Shown here: piece by piece, positions 11,959-24,900 of the stretch | How the letters are laid out: each line of letters opens with the position of its first letter | Numbering within the stretch: position 1 is the stretch's first letter | NCBI GenBank assembly: GCA_900073065.1 | Contig: FJOG01000001.1 | Span: forward strand, 2,324,419-2,388,418 | Origin: Phialocephala subalpina | Lineage: Eukaryota > Ascomycota > Leotiomycetes > Helotiales > Mollisiaceae | Reading direction: 5' to 3' | DNA: 64,000 nt | Position numbers and translations under genes: made by a program | The notes under the pieces: model-generated | The model's input: the letters and a program-made list of their open reading frames with translations, nothing else | Database searches by the model: none | Told to the model about the DNA's origin: nothing

Positions 11959-14900
11959 CTATCTATCAAGCGCCTGTGATTGACACTTCATCTCATTAGC
12001 ATCTCTTCTCAAGTCAGCAAAGGATAGCGTCAAACTCACCATCTGATAATAAACCCCTCTCTTCTTCAACAGCTGGTTATGATTTCCCACTTCAAGTACC
12101 TTCCCCTCCCCCAAGACAAAAATCACATCCGCATTCTGCACCGTCGCCAACCTATGCGCAACAACGACCATCGTCCTCCCACTCGCCGCCCTCTCAAACG
12201 CAGCCTGAACTAACTTCTCACTCTCACTATCCAAACTACTCGTTGCCTCGTCAAGCAACAGAATCTTCGGATCCCTAATCAACGCTCTCGCAATCGCGAT
12301 CCTTTGTTTCTGCCCGCCCGATAAATTAACGCCCCGATTTCCCACATCGGTTCCGTATCCATCCGGTAATCCCATGATGAAATCGTGGATCTCTGCGTCT
12401 TTACATGCAGCGTACATGGTTTCATTGGGAGTATGCTCGTCGACTCCTAGGAGGATGTTTTCTTTGATGGTGCCTTGAAATAAAGTCGGTTCTTGAGCGA
12501 CGAGAGAGATGTTTTGTCGGTAGGTGGGGAGGGAGAGAGAGCAGATGTCGACGCCGTTGGCGAGGATGCTGCCTCGTTGGAGGGTGTAGAAACGTTCGAG
12601 GAGGGAGACGATGGAGGTTTTGCCACAGCCGGAGGGGCCGACTAGAGCGGCAAATTGGCCTTTTTCAATCTGTGGTTCACGGGTTAGTAGTTGAATGGGG
12701 ACGAGGAGGACAACTTACGGTCAAGTTGAGGCCAGCGAATATAGGGATGTCTCGAGTGGGATATTTGAACCAGAGATCTCGAAGCTCGATCTTGACACCT
12801 CCTTCAGTATCTGGAAGTTCGAGAGCGTTCTTTGATGTTTCGTCAGGCTTGATTCTGAAGCTCAGAATACGATTTGCAGCCGCGGCTGCTTGAGCCATGT
12901 CTGTGACACATATCAGAAACGATGTTTGACAGAATTGAGATGAGGCTTACTTGGTCCGAAACTCAGTAGCGTCCCAGCACTCTCGGCCCCTTGTACAACA
13001 GCCATGTAGATGACAAAGAACTGTACGGCATTATATTCCCCTAGTTAAACGTCAGTCTCAATGTTGAACTCGTGAGAAGAAAAAGTGTCACTTACGTTTA
13101 GCGAGCAACTGTCCTCCATACCAGAAAGCTAATGCCATACAGAGCATCTGAATACTGTCGCTGAAAGCGAAGACTGTTGTCGTCCATTTTGCCTTATTGA
13201 AAGCTTTCGTCACATGCCCTCTTAGCAACACATTGTATCGCTCGCAGATCATGTCTTCCATCGTGAGGGAAATTACCGTTCTGAAAGCACCTGAAAATTC
13301 GAATCTCAAGTTAGCAATCTCTCCCATACATTCAATTTTCAATCGGTAAGTTAGAATCCCCCAGAAGTGCCGAAACATTCAAATAATCGAAAAAGGAAGC
13401 TCACCAATACTCTCAGCCGCAAACTTTGAACTCTCCGCAAAAACCGCCTGATTCATCGCCTCAAACTGAATCTCATACCTCACCCTAAAGAAGCCTGCAG
13501 TCAACATAATGGGCATCGCCACAAAAACCGTAACCATAGTAAGCTTCCACCCAAACACAAACGCGATGATGATGCAACCCGACAGGCCAAGAGCAGCGAC
13601 AACGACCATTGCCATGTTTATGCCGAGCATTTGTTGGAGCTGGGTTGGGTCGTTTGCTACGCGTGCGGTGAGAGTACCAGACGAGTTTTCTTCTTCATCG
13701 AAGAATTTGATGGGTTTGTGGAGGATGGATTCGAAGTATTGTTGGCGGTAGGTGCAGGAGATGTTCTGTGGGTTGTTAGTGATGCGGTTAGACACTGGGG
13801 AATTAAATGCTTACTGAAGAGATTGTGTTGGATGAGAAGCCAAGGATGAAGTATGCAAGTCCAGTTCCAATGGCGAGGATGAAGAACATCAACGACCAGT
13901 GATTGCTTGCAGCTTGGAGAGCAGGCCCGACAAATGTGATCACGTTGATAAGCTTGCTGAAGATGTAGGCTTGAAGTGGATAAGCTTGGCCACCTCCAGC
14001 ACAGCCAACCGCCCTAAATTCATTAAGTCAATTATTGAATTTGGTAATGGAGGGCGACCACTTACAGAATCAAATACCAAGGCCACAACTTAGTCTGCTC
14101 CCTCAACAGAAGTCCAAAACTACCAAAAAAGCCTTTCGGTTTGAAGGCGACATCTATTTCAACATCTTTGTCCTTTCCGCTTCCGGTGCTTAAAACCTTC
14201 TGTATGGCCTCCGCGGAGTCTTCGTCGAGGTTCGACTCTCCAGCGAAATCTTCTCCTATAGAAAGCTTTTGTGCGTTCACGAGTGCCCAATATGCTCCCT
14301 TTTCGTCTGCGAGTAGGCTGCTGTGGGTTCCATCTTCGATCTGGGACATTGAAACTTAGCAAAGAGTATAAAAGAGTGACCTGTAATGGTCTATGGAAAG
14401 GCGTCTGGCGAGGAATGAAGTGATGCTAAGGAGATCTGGAATTCACTTACCAACTTTCCCTTGCGAAGAACAATGATCTTGTCAGCCTTTTTGATAGTCG
14501 AAAGACGATGAGCTATCGTAATTGTAGTCCGACCTTCGCTCACTTTGTCCAAAGCAGCCTGAACCAATCTTTCTCCGCGCACATCAATTGCACTCGTCGC
14601 CTCGTCTAGAATGAGAATCTTGGGCCGCTTGACGATTGAGCGAGCAATGGCAAGACGCTGTCGTTGTCCACCAGATAATTTTATGCCAGCATCCCCCACT
14701 GCTGTGGCGTACCCCTGATTATGTCAGAATCACTGTGCTTGGGAAGGACATTAGTAACATACCAAAGGCAGCCTGTTAATATACTCATCAGCATAAGCCT
14801 CTTTACACGCATCCTCAACTAGTTTCTTCTTCGTCTCCGCATCCGCATGTTCCCACTGCGATCCAATAAGTCCAAATTCAACGTTCCTGAATATCGTGTC

Positions 14901-17079
14901 GTTAAACACAAACGGCTCTTGCTGAACGAGTCCAATTTGTGTTCTCCACCACTTCAAGTCTATGCCGTCGAGGTTGCGGCCGCCGATGAGAATAGAGCCA
15001 CTGAGTTCGACTGGCGTCTTGGGTCCTTCCAGATCTTCTTCGAGCTTCCTCTGCTCTTTTTCGGCTTTCTCTTGCTCCAATTCCTCGTCTGTCTTCTTCT
15101 TGTCCTTCACAGCGCTTTCAGGAAGGACGTATCGTTTCTCGGCATCGAGTTCGTACCAGCGTTCGAGTAGGCCGACGATGGTACTCTTGCCTGAGCCCGA
15201 TGCGCCAACGATAGCCGTGATCTTGCCTGGTTCGAATCTGAGCTGCAGATATTGTTAGCCTCTAAGCAGCAGAAGTGCCAATCAGCTCCGTACATTGAGA
15301 TCATCCAAAACCTTGACGTGAGGACGACTCGGATACGCGAAGTTCACGTCCTGAAATACAATCTCTGACATTGCCGAAACATCAGGGTCTTTCAAACCTG
15401 TCTGGTCGGGCTTCGGAGCGTCAATTACAGCGAAGAAATCCGCTGCTGCACCAGCGGCTGCCGAAATGGCAATGATAGGTGCTGCTGTTTGTGAGAGACC
15501 CATGGCAATCATCATGACTGACATGAGTACGATCACAATGGATCCAATGTTGTCAATATGGCCTTGGAGATAGAGCTTGAAGCCGAACCAGAAGGATAGA
15601 GCCATTGTTCTACGCTGTGTCAATAGATTGATAGAGAATGGGTCTTACGGAATACTTACGCGTAGACGGAGAAGAACACTATGAGTGTGTTAGCATGACA
15701 AGCACATTTTGGAGGTTACCAGCGCTTTCAATCTCCCAGCCTTGCAGGGACTTTGCACTAGGCTGAGCTGGCAAGTGGATCGTGAAAGTCCCGGCAAGGC
15801 TGGGAGAATGAAATCGCTGGAGGCTACGGAGCAAGAATACTGACAAGGTGCAAACTGAGCCCCCAAGGCAGGAGATTTCTTCAACCCTCTCCTGTTAGAC
15901 TCTTGGATCCACCCAGCATACTTTTTCGCAATCCTCCCTTCGGCACCACAAGCAACAACCATCCTGATAGACCCCAGTACTTCACCTGCTATCGAGGCTG
16001 CTTTCGCATCGGCGTGATCGACCTCTTTCGTCATCTTGACGACGATGGGTATGACAGTGCCATACACCAGACCTACGAATACCAGGACGGAGCTTGTGAC
16101 CAGTGTCAGAGACCAGCTGTATTTGAAAGCAATAACGATGGAGGAGATCATCAGAGTGGTGAACTGGAGGAACGTCCCGAGCTTTTCGGAAATACCGATC
16201 TGAAGTACGTTGGCTGTGTTTGTGAGGGTGTTCGACGCTTGGCCACTAGGAAGGGTATCGAGGGTAGATACTGGGAGAGCGAATAATGCCTGGATATTAT
16301 CAGTCGTGCTATCAGGCTTTGTGAAATTGAAGCAACCGAGGGAACTTGTCATGTCTCACCTTGAGGAAATCCAGCCTCAGTCTCGCAGAACATCGAAGTC
16401 CCACCATTCGAAAGGCAAAGATAGAAACATAGCTCAGAAACCATCTTGCAATGAAAATGTACACTATGTAAAGTCTGAGGAGATATCAGTCACCCCAGTC
16501 TCAATGTCCGCACAAGAATAGATCATTGACCACAGAACTTACGTCTGTTTGTTGAGACTGTGACTGAATTCAGCCTTGGAGGTTGTCGAATTCGGCGCGA
16601 AGTAATTACCAAAGCTACCAACAAGGTTGCCTACGCCCATGTCAGTCAATTATGTCTTCCAAAGCCAATTGGAGCTAGGAGTACTCACCGAAGATGATAT
16701 TCATCAGTGGAAGAGTCTCTTCGTGTTAGCCTACAGTCTCACATATGCCAGAGAACAACATACCACTCCGGCGGCGATTTCTCCAATGCTTGCAGTGGCA
16801 AGTAACATCTTGTCCCAGAAGGTAGAATAGGTGAATATTCGCTATTGTAATCTTTAGCATGCATATGGATTGATATCTAGAGCGATTACATACCAGATAG
16901 TCCTTGAAAGAGGTCTTATTCGCGGCCTTGCTGCTATAATCCGTTCCTTGGTCCTCTTTGTTGCCATTCGTCGTGACCACCCCGTCAGGTCCTCGCTTTT
17001 CGTTGCCATCATCCATCTTGGAGGATTTCGACGATATATCATGATTTGCCTTGATAGACACGTCTGTAGATTTTTCCAT
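11959..17079 (-). CDS. ABCB-type full-size multidrug ABC transporter
   Basis: I could join 17 exons into a continuous frame of 4032 nt, or 1343 aa: 17079-16894, 16841-16764, 16716-16689, 16630-16543, 16474-16360, 16289-15845, 15678-15660, 15609-15294, 15242-14763, 14714-14451, 14340-14066, 14013-13815, 13765-13405, 13290-13096, 13040-12951, 12900-12719, 12669-11959. The order is TMD1-NBD1-TMD2-NBD2. NBD1 has Walker [11 protein letters not shown]-loop LVQQEP, signature LSGGQ, Walker [13 protein letters not shown] and AHRLST. NBD2 has [32 protein letters not shown] and AHRLAT, so both sites look competent. It should export hydrophobic compounds across the plasma membrane, as Pmd1/leptomycin-resistance proteins do. 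The substrate is not predictable. The ATG at 17079 is the first in frame. Oddities are a 28-nt exon and a 19-nt exon, an intronic hairpin, and a Lys/Glu-rich insert in NBD1. Confidence 0.9.
15719..15820. repeat. Near-perfect 40-bp inverted repeat inside an ABC-transporter intron
   Basis: Arms 15719-15758 and 15782-15820 pair almost completely (three mismatches and one bulge) around a 23-nt loop. Both share the core TCTCCCAGCCTTGC. The hairpin fills most of the 166-nt intron 15844-15679, while most introns of this gene are about 50-75 nt. It could be a small foldback element (MITE-like) or a structure that affects splicing. Confidence 0.8.
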
Positions 17080-18915
17080 GTTGACAGGAGATTTATGTCT
17101 CAGCCATGAAGAAGGTCGTTGAGCCGAAGAGGAAATGCCGATCCGTGAAAACGGCAAAGAAGGAAAGAGTAGAAGCCAAGTATTAATACAGAGAACGAAA
17201 TCGCAAGATCTATGATGAAAAAGAGGTCGACGTGTTGTGAAGCTGAGGATCGAATGCCGTCACGAGTCGGCGCCCAGGATATTAAGCCTCGGGGTCGATT
17301 CGACGAATCAATTTCCACTCAGACGGCCTGTCTATAGTCCGTGCTAAGTGTAATGAGCATAGGCAACAATGAAAATATCCTTGAATTCGTTTCAATTCTG
17401 AAGAAAATTGCGAAGATTTACGGCAAGAAGGAAAGATTGACAAGGCTAATATGTGGCCTTGTGAGATTCTTCTCATCTGAAGTTTAATGCACCTCACACC
17501 TTTTACTCCCAATTAGGAGAGTTGAAGCGCTCCGATTACGATGAACGAAGGCGACGGTACGAGGCAGCCAACCAGAGATGTCTCTTTATGAAACAGTCGT
17601 CTAAGAGCTGCAGCGGGAAAGGCTTAAAATCCGACGGTAATGAGTATTTCGCCGTTAGGTATTACGAATAAGAATACGCTCTTCGTATGTTTTGGAAAGG
17701 GTCGGCGATATCCAGACCCGGATCCGACAATCTTACGCATCACGTGGTGGTGCATGTGAGCACTTCAACAAAATAAGAGGTAGGATATCAACACCCTCAC
17801 TGACTCGCCATTTGATGTCAAAAAGTTAATGTTGAAGTAGCTTCGATGCGTAAGACTGAGATGACTGGTGTTGAGACTCAAGCTCGGCCTGAGAATCTCA
17901 CACGTGATACAAGTGCACGGATCCCAACCTGGTCAACTCCAGAACCACAAGCCTTCGAATCCATCACCGTCACAGCAGTCCACGACAATGGAAGAGTATG
18001 ATAGACAACGACGATAACATCGGCCTTGATGTATCTATGAATGATCCAAAATAAGTGGGCACTCTTCCTCTCGAGTACGACAACACATCCGTTCCATCAA
18101 CATCTCTCTGACTTTGTCACGGCAATGAAGCACCAGAGATGGTCTTTTGCTCAATTTCATTTGATGCATGTTTGAACTCCATCTCTACTAACTATACGGA
18201 CGCCAACTATTACCGGAGGAAGTACAAAGTAGATGGTGACAACAGCCTTGAAGATCGAGTACTAGCGTTTGAGAGGCGAATGTCTGGAGTCTCAGTACCT
18301 GAGGCCATCCTTGATGTCCCAGAAGGCCAATCAACAATTGGGTATCAATCGCGATGCCCAATCCAATGTCCAACTCATCTTCGGTGCTTGAGGCATCTCA
18401 AAAGTTGACTCCTGATGACGGACAATGATTTTCTATACTGAAGTCCAACTCATCTAGTGCTCTCCCTGGCCTGTGCTACCAATCCAAAAATAAACGAATT
18501 ATATCGATCCAGACAATGCTCGATGGCATGCATCCCGGATCTGTGTTTCCCATCACCGAGTAGCATGGATGATGGGAGCTTTGACACGTGATAGCTCTCC
18601 TCACCGCAAGACGAAGCCAACCCTGCCATCACACATCACGGACCATGACCCACTTCAGCACAGTAGGTAAACAAAATTCAAAATGTTGTACGACTTCGAT
18701 TCTTGAGTGGCAAACAAAACGTTGAGACTCAGCTTCAAGCCTCCCAAACTAATATGAGCTGAGTGAGTGGCGTCTGATTGCCAAGACCCACGCTGGTCAA
18801 TCTTTAAGCACCCCAGCCACTTTTCCTAGCGCTGTTATGACCGCGGGACGAGCTCAGGACCCCAACTTCACAACCCCGACAATATCGATGTTTACCATTT
18901 GAACAGCCGTCAAGA
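17080..18915. other. Divergent promoter region between ABC transporter and giant gene
   Basis: About 1.8 kb separates the two divergent starts. No gene is supported. Frames such as 18139-18408 are short and lack motifs. Both promoters must lie here, but I could not assign individual sites. Confidence 0.5.
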
Positions 18916-21900
18916 ATGGCCGACCGGCGTCGCAGGAGCAGTCCTGCTCAATCTCACTCCAGCAGGAGGAAACATGACTCCCGACGTAGCACTCATTACG
19001 AAGAAATAGTGCCAGAACCAATCCAACAATCACAACAACGTTACGAACCCGACATGCGTTCCTCAAAAGGCGCCGAAAGTCAACATGAACGAGAACGAGC
19101 TGCTTACGCCTCATCCTACTCCTCCTCCAGCAGCTCGAGCCTCATCGATATCTCGCGTACATTCCCGCCGAATCGATCGGGCATCCGTACATTCTTCACT
19201 GCGCCATCCGAGCATAGGCGCAAACTACGCAGACGCAGAAGTAGCCGATTGTTCAAGATTGGCAACTCGTCGTCGAGCTCGGTAAACAGTGATTTGGCAT
19301 ATGGAACTGGATACATAAAGAGACCTAAGAGCCGAGTGAGGTCGAGAAAGGGCAAGGAAATCGATCGAGAGAGATATAGTGAGAGACATGGCGAGCGATA
19401 CGATGCGAGGTATAGCGATCGCGAGAGGGAAAGAACGACTACGACGCGACATGATGGACGAGATGGCAGAGATGGAAGAAGCGGACTTAGCAAGGCGGCT
19501 ACGGATGCTGAGATTCTAGCTGTTGGAGCAGGACTTGCGAAGCTTGCCCGGGAGCAGAATAAGATTGACTTGATGGGCGCGAAATCCGGAAGGAGTCCTG
19601 GACTGGTCGGTGCCAGGGAAACTAGTCATGGTCTCACTGCGAGTCGCGGTCTTGCTCCATCGAAGATATCACATGGATCAGATACATTTGATGAAGATGG
19701 ATGGGAATCTGCTTCTGATGATGAGTCTGATGCTAGTGTTGATTCGAGATTGGCCTATGACAACAACACCAAGAGTAAATGGAGATTATGGGGCAGGAAG
19801 AAGCAGAAGCCAATGAGTCGGAAGAACACTATTGTCGACCCTCGACTTTTCGGTCCAGCAAATTCCTTGCACGGTATCGTCACGCAACCAGTTGGATTTG
19901 GTGAGGTCTCTTCATGGACTTCTGTCAGCGATGTCAGCGCTTTCGGCCAACGAGATCCTTATCCGATGACACCACGACGGGATGATAGTGTCCGCAATTC
20001 TCAGCAGTCACTTCAACAAGTCTATCCTGTTCCCACCTCAGACCCAGACACCTTTACTGCCGGAAGAGCTTCTAGGGGATCAGTAATTTCGGAGCCTCCA
20101 TCTTACGTCTCTACTCGACCCGGCCCTATCCCAATACAGCAACCACAGCCCATTACTCCCGTTTCTCAAAGCGTGTATGAACCTATCTATCCTACTCGTT
20201 CCGAATCCGGCGGCATTTTAAAGAAGACTTCTTCATCTTCCCGTACCCCGTCTTTGGCCCAAGCAGCATTGGTCGGAGTTGCAGGCGCTGCTGTTGGTGC
20301 AGCTATTGCATCGAACAGAGATGATCGCAAGGATCGGGATCGGCAACGCGAGGATGAGCTTCGGGACAAAGAGCGTCAAAAGCACCGAGACAGCGAGAGA
20401 GTAGAGGCCACTCGAGAAAGCGAGAGACGCGAAGCCGAGAGGCGCGAGTCGGAGAGACGAGAGGTCGAAAGACGTGAACTGGAGAGACGCGAAATCGAAA
20501 GACGAGAACTTGAGAGAAAAGAGAGCGAGCGCCGACGAGCCAAGCGCGATAGTCCAGACCGCAAGGACAAGGAGAAGCGTCGAGACCGGGAAAAGGATAA
20601 GAAGGACGACACCGACCGTGATAGGAAAAGCTCCAAGCGTCGGGACGAAACTCGGGATGAGCGGGACGAGAGACGTGAGAAACGACGCGAAGAGAGACGC
20701 AGTGAACGTGGCTCTGAAGTTGATTCCCGAATCGATACCCTCCCTATTGAAGAGCGACGTGCCGAACGTCCGGAACTTGTTGACCGCCGCACCAAGAGCG
20801 AGGCTGCTGTGTCTTCGACGAATGTTGATCCCTTTCAGTACCAGGTCAGAGAGAGCGCCTTCCATACCACAACAACCGAATCGCCAGCAGGTCACCGCAC
20901 CCCAACTGTGGTCACTGTTGAGCGAGAGCCAGACTTCACTCGCAAGCGAAGCTACTCGATCAAGGACCCTAGCTCAGCTTCCGAAGCTCGTATCGAAGTC
21001 GAATATTCAGATGACAACGATAGGCGAATTCGGGGTAGAGATTCACGAGATGCTCCATTGCACGAAGCCGAAGACATCTATGAGGAGACGAAGCATTTCA
21101 CAGCTCCTATTGCTGTTGCTGCCGTTGGTGCCGCTATCGCAGCTGAGCATTACCGCGAGACACGGTCTGATAAACGAAGAGATGAAAGACGACGAGGCGA
21201 TCATGACTACGACTATAAGTCTCGGGACATGGATCAGGACAAGAATCGTGATAGAGAGGCTGAACGCATCCAAGAAGAAGCCGACAAAGCCTACCGTGAA
21301 ATTGTCATGGCCCGAAAGATCGCATCCCAAGTCATTCGCTCACGAAGTCCTTCGCCTGACCGCTCAGTTGTTGATAAGTACAAGAACAAGGAAGAGGAAG
21401 AGGAAGAAGAAGAACCCGTTCGCATTGTCACTCCTCCTGGTATGGAAGAACACAAGAAAGGGCCATACGATGCTCCCAATGCCGACTTCCAACTTGACCA
21501 CGTTATTGAGCCGAGAGAGATGCACATCTTCAAGGCTCCAAGCGTTGGCCGCAATCGTGCTAATTCCGAACCTGCTTTCTTGAAGAGAGACCCTGATGCT
21601 GAAAGACCTCGACCGCTTCTCAACCTTGTCTATCCAACTCCCACTCCATCGCCTGTGCCTGAAAAGCAAAGGGAACGCTCTCCGCCCTCTTGTTCAGAAC
21701 CTTCTCGGTCAGAGACTAGTCGTTCACCCAAGTCTAAGGATAGCAAGAACCGTGACCTACCAAGAGTCGGTGCTTCTGATATCGTGATCGGACCTCGAGG
21801 CGAAGTGATCGCATCACCAACTACTTCTACCGTTTCGAAAGGCGTTACTTGGGGTGAAAACGAGTTCAAGCACTATGAAGTCGAAAGCCCATCCGAACAT

Positions 21901-24900
21901 AGAGACGAATTCGTCTCAGATACCGACCTTCCAGCTCGTGAAGTGCCAAAGGAAGTCAAATCCTCTGGCAGCAAGTCGAAAGGATGGGGTGCCATTGTCG
22001 CTGGTATTACAGGAGCGGGCATCGGAGCCGCTGTTGCAAGCTCAAGCAACACGTCCAAATCATCCAAGTCTAAGAAGGATGATGAAAAGAAAAGCGATGC
22101 TCCGTATGAGTACCGTGGTGTTGTCGTCGAACCCGAAAGTCCCCCACGAAGAAAGAGCCCACCTCGACGGGAGAGAGATCAAAGCCCACCATCCCCAGGT
22201 CCAAAGCCTGCTAGCCCTCGCTCTTCACATATGCCTGGTGGATTCGATGATGATATTGACTTTACTGCAACCGTGGCAGCTGGTCTTCAAGACACCGGCT
22301 TCGATCCTAACATCGTGATCAATGACCCTTCGTTCTGCAGACGTGATTCTCCGCCTGGTTCCAACGGCCCCGGCATTTATCATGCTCCATTCGCCGAGAC
22401 GGTTACCGATTTGGGTGCTATACCTCCACCAAACACAGGAAGTGATGCGCCTGGTTTCATCCTTGGTGAAGTCGCTAGCACTCCCGGAGACTGGCAAAGC
22501 GTCTCCCCTGCTGCTGAGGAATATGAAACTCCCACCAAGCTGAGCAAGAAGGAGCAAAAGAAGCGTGACAAGCAAAGAAGACAGAGCGGCGATGTTACAC
22601 CCCTCGAAGAACCCACTCCTACACGGGAAGTGGTCGAAGAGCCCAAGCTGAGCAAGAAGGAGCAAAAGAAGCGCGACAAGGAGGCGGCACGAAAAGCTGC
22701 TCTTGCCGACGAGGAAATTATTACCCCTGTCGCAGAACAAGTCGTTGAGGAACCAGAGAGCTACTCTGAAGCGTCGAGGCAGTCTTCTAAGAAGTCGAAG
22801 AGATCATCAACATCACTCGATGAGATAGCTGAATCTTCTCGCGAGGCTCGAACAGTGTCTGTCCCAGTCAACGCATTTGACGACCTGAAGAATGGCGATG
22901 ATGACTGGACAGACACCGAAAAGTCTAAGAAGAAGCGAGACAGTGAGAGATTTGACTCTCCCGTTCGATCAGCTCTTCCTGCCGAGATCGCTTCGGAGGT
23001 CTCTTCAAGCAAGAAGTCGAAGCGTGACAGTGAGCGCTACGAATCACCGCCACGATCAGTACCTACTTATGACGCCGCTTCTGATATTGGAGGGTTCTTG
23101 AAACGTGACAGTGACCGGTATGAGTCTCCGCCACGTTCAAGAGACGCTGTTTCCGAGATTGGCACCGGTCGATCATCGAGCACGAAAGACAAGTCAAAAC
23201 GCGACAGCGAACGATACAAGTCGCCGCCACGATCAAGAGACGTCGTTTTCGACATTGGTATCGGTCGGTCGTCGAGCACCAAAGACAAGTCGAAGCGTCA
23301 AAGCAAGCAGTACGAGCGTGAACCTGAAGAAGTCTCTCTTCCACCTAGCACTCCTTCGGAGGTCAGCCGAGATGGAGACTACGAGGACCGCAAATCAAGG
23401 AAATCCTCGAACAGGGATAGTGGGATCTTCAGCAGTACCGATCGCGATATGTCCCAATCAGTAGTCTCGGCTGATGCTTCACGATATGACGATTCAGGGC
23501 CACGCAGAAAGAAGAAATCGAGAAGTGGCAGAGACGACTTCGACGACACGAGATCAGTAGCTTCTGCTCCCGCTGATGACGATACTAAGTCTAGAACGAG
23601 CAAGGGAGACAAGGATAAGGAGAAGGAGAAGGAGAAAGAGAAAGACAAGAAGAACAGCATCTTTTCTAGTCTATTTGGCTCCACGTCAAAGTCTAGCGCT
23701 CGAGACGATAGCCCCAAAGGCGCCAAGGATGATGAGGATGGCAAGAAGAGCAAGAAGTCGAAGGGACATTCTGTCCCTGATTCCTCAAGCATCTACGGTG
23801 GCATCGGTGCCTCATCTGTTGGTGATTTGTCAAGATCTGTATCCAACGGAAGCAATGGAAAACACGATTACGACGATGATCTCGATGATGGTGTACGAAG
23901 CGATGGTGAGAAGAGAAGAAAGAGTCGTTCCAGGTCTGCAAGCACAACTTCGACGAAAAAGGATTCTTTTTTAGGTAATGCCGGCATCCTTGGCGCGGGT
24001 GCCGGCCTTGCAGGTGCTGCTGCTGTTGCAATTACTGCTCAGCAGCATCGGCAATCAAATGCCGCTAATACTAATAATGAAACAGCGGAGCATGTTCGAT
24101 CCATGAGTGCAGAGAGGCCCACGGCGAGAGATGAGATCCTTGACCCCGAGATCGCAGAGCGACAATTCCGACCCTCAATAGATCCTCAATATGGTGATCT
24201 ACTTCCATTACCTCCAAGCGACCCGACGACGCCAAACGTTGAGCCAGTTGAGGAACTCCCAGGATTGCCCGAGAGCCGTCCAGATACGCCAGAGGATGAG
24301 CGTGTTTCACGACAGAAAGGCATCAAAGCCATTCGAAGGAATCTGCAGGAGACACCAATGAAGTCTCCAAGCCACAGTGCCGTGCCGTTAGTCTTCAAAA
24401 TGGGCAATAGGTCAACACCTTCATCACCAGGCTTCGTCAGGTCTTCTCCCGACCATTCACCCGCAACTCCCAACGCGGAATCCCTTGCCTTCCCCAGAGC
24501 CAGACCATCAAGGCCAACCTCTTGGGATAAGTCCACAGAGTACAAACCTCTGTTTCTACCTGAGACCGTAGCCCGAAGAGGCTCAACGGTCCAATCTCAA
24601 GAATCAGAGCATCCCTATCCAGAACTGCCTCCCAGTGAAGCCACCTCTTCGAGAAGTTCCTCACTCCTCGACTTCCATGATGCTCTCGAGGACCCGCATT
24701 CTGAGACGAGAAGCCGAGCACAGTCTTTGTCTCTCGATACCGGAATCGCTCCAGCAGCCCCAAGCGAACTTTTAGATTCTACCCAAACAACGCCAAAAGC
24801 ACCGAGCTTTCCAAGAGACATCAGCGGCCCAGAGAGCCCGATTGAAACCCCAAGAGACGCAGCCTCTCATGAGAAAGATTCCCACTCGATCGGGAAGGAT

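Noticed and set aside
17079..17157. Longer N-terminus for the ABC transporter
   Set aside because: The frame extends to 17157, but that first codon is TTG. The ATG at 17079 is the first proper start.
20474..21583. 369-codon plus-strand frame within the giant exon
   Set aside because: It is an out-of-frame shadow of the long Arg/Glu-rich coding sequence with no start context or motif.
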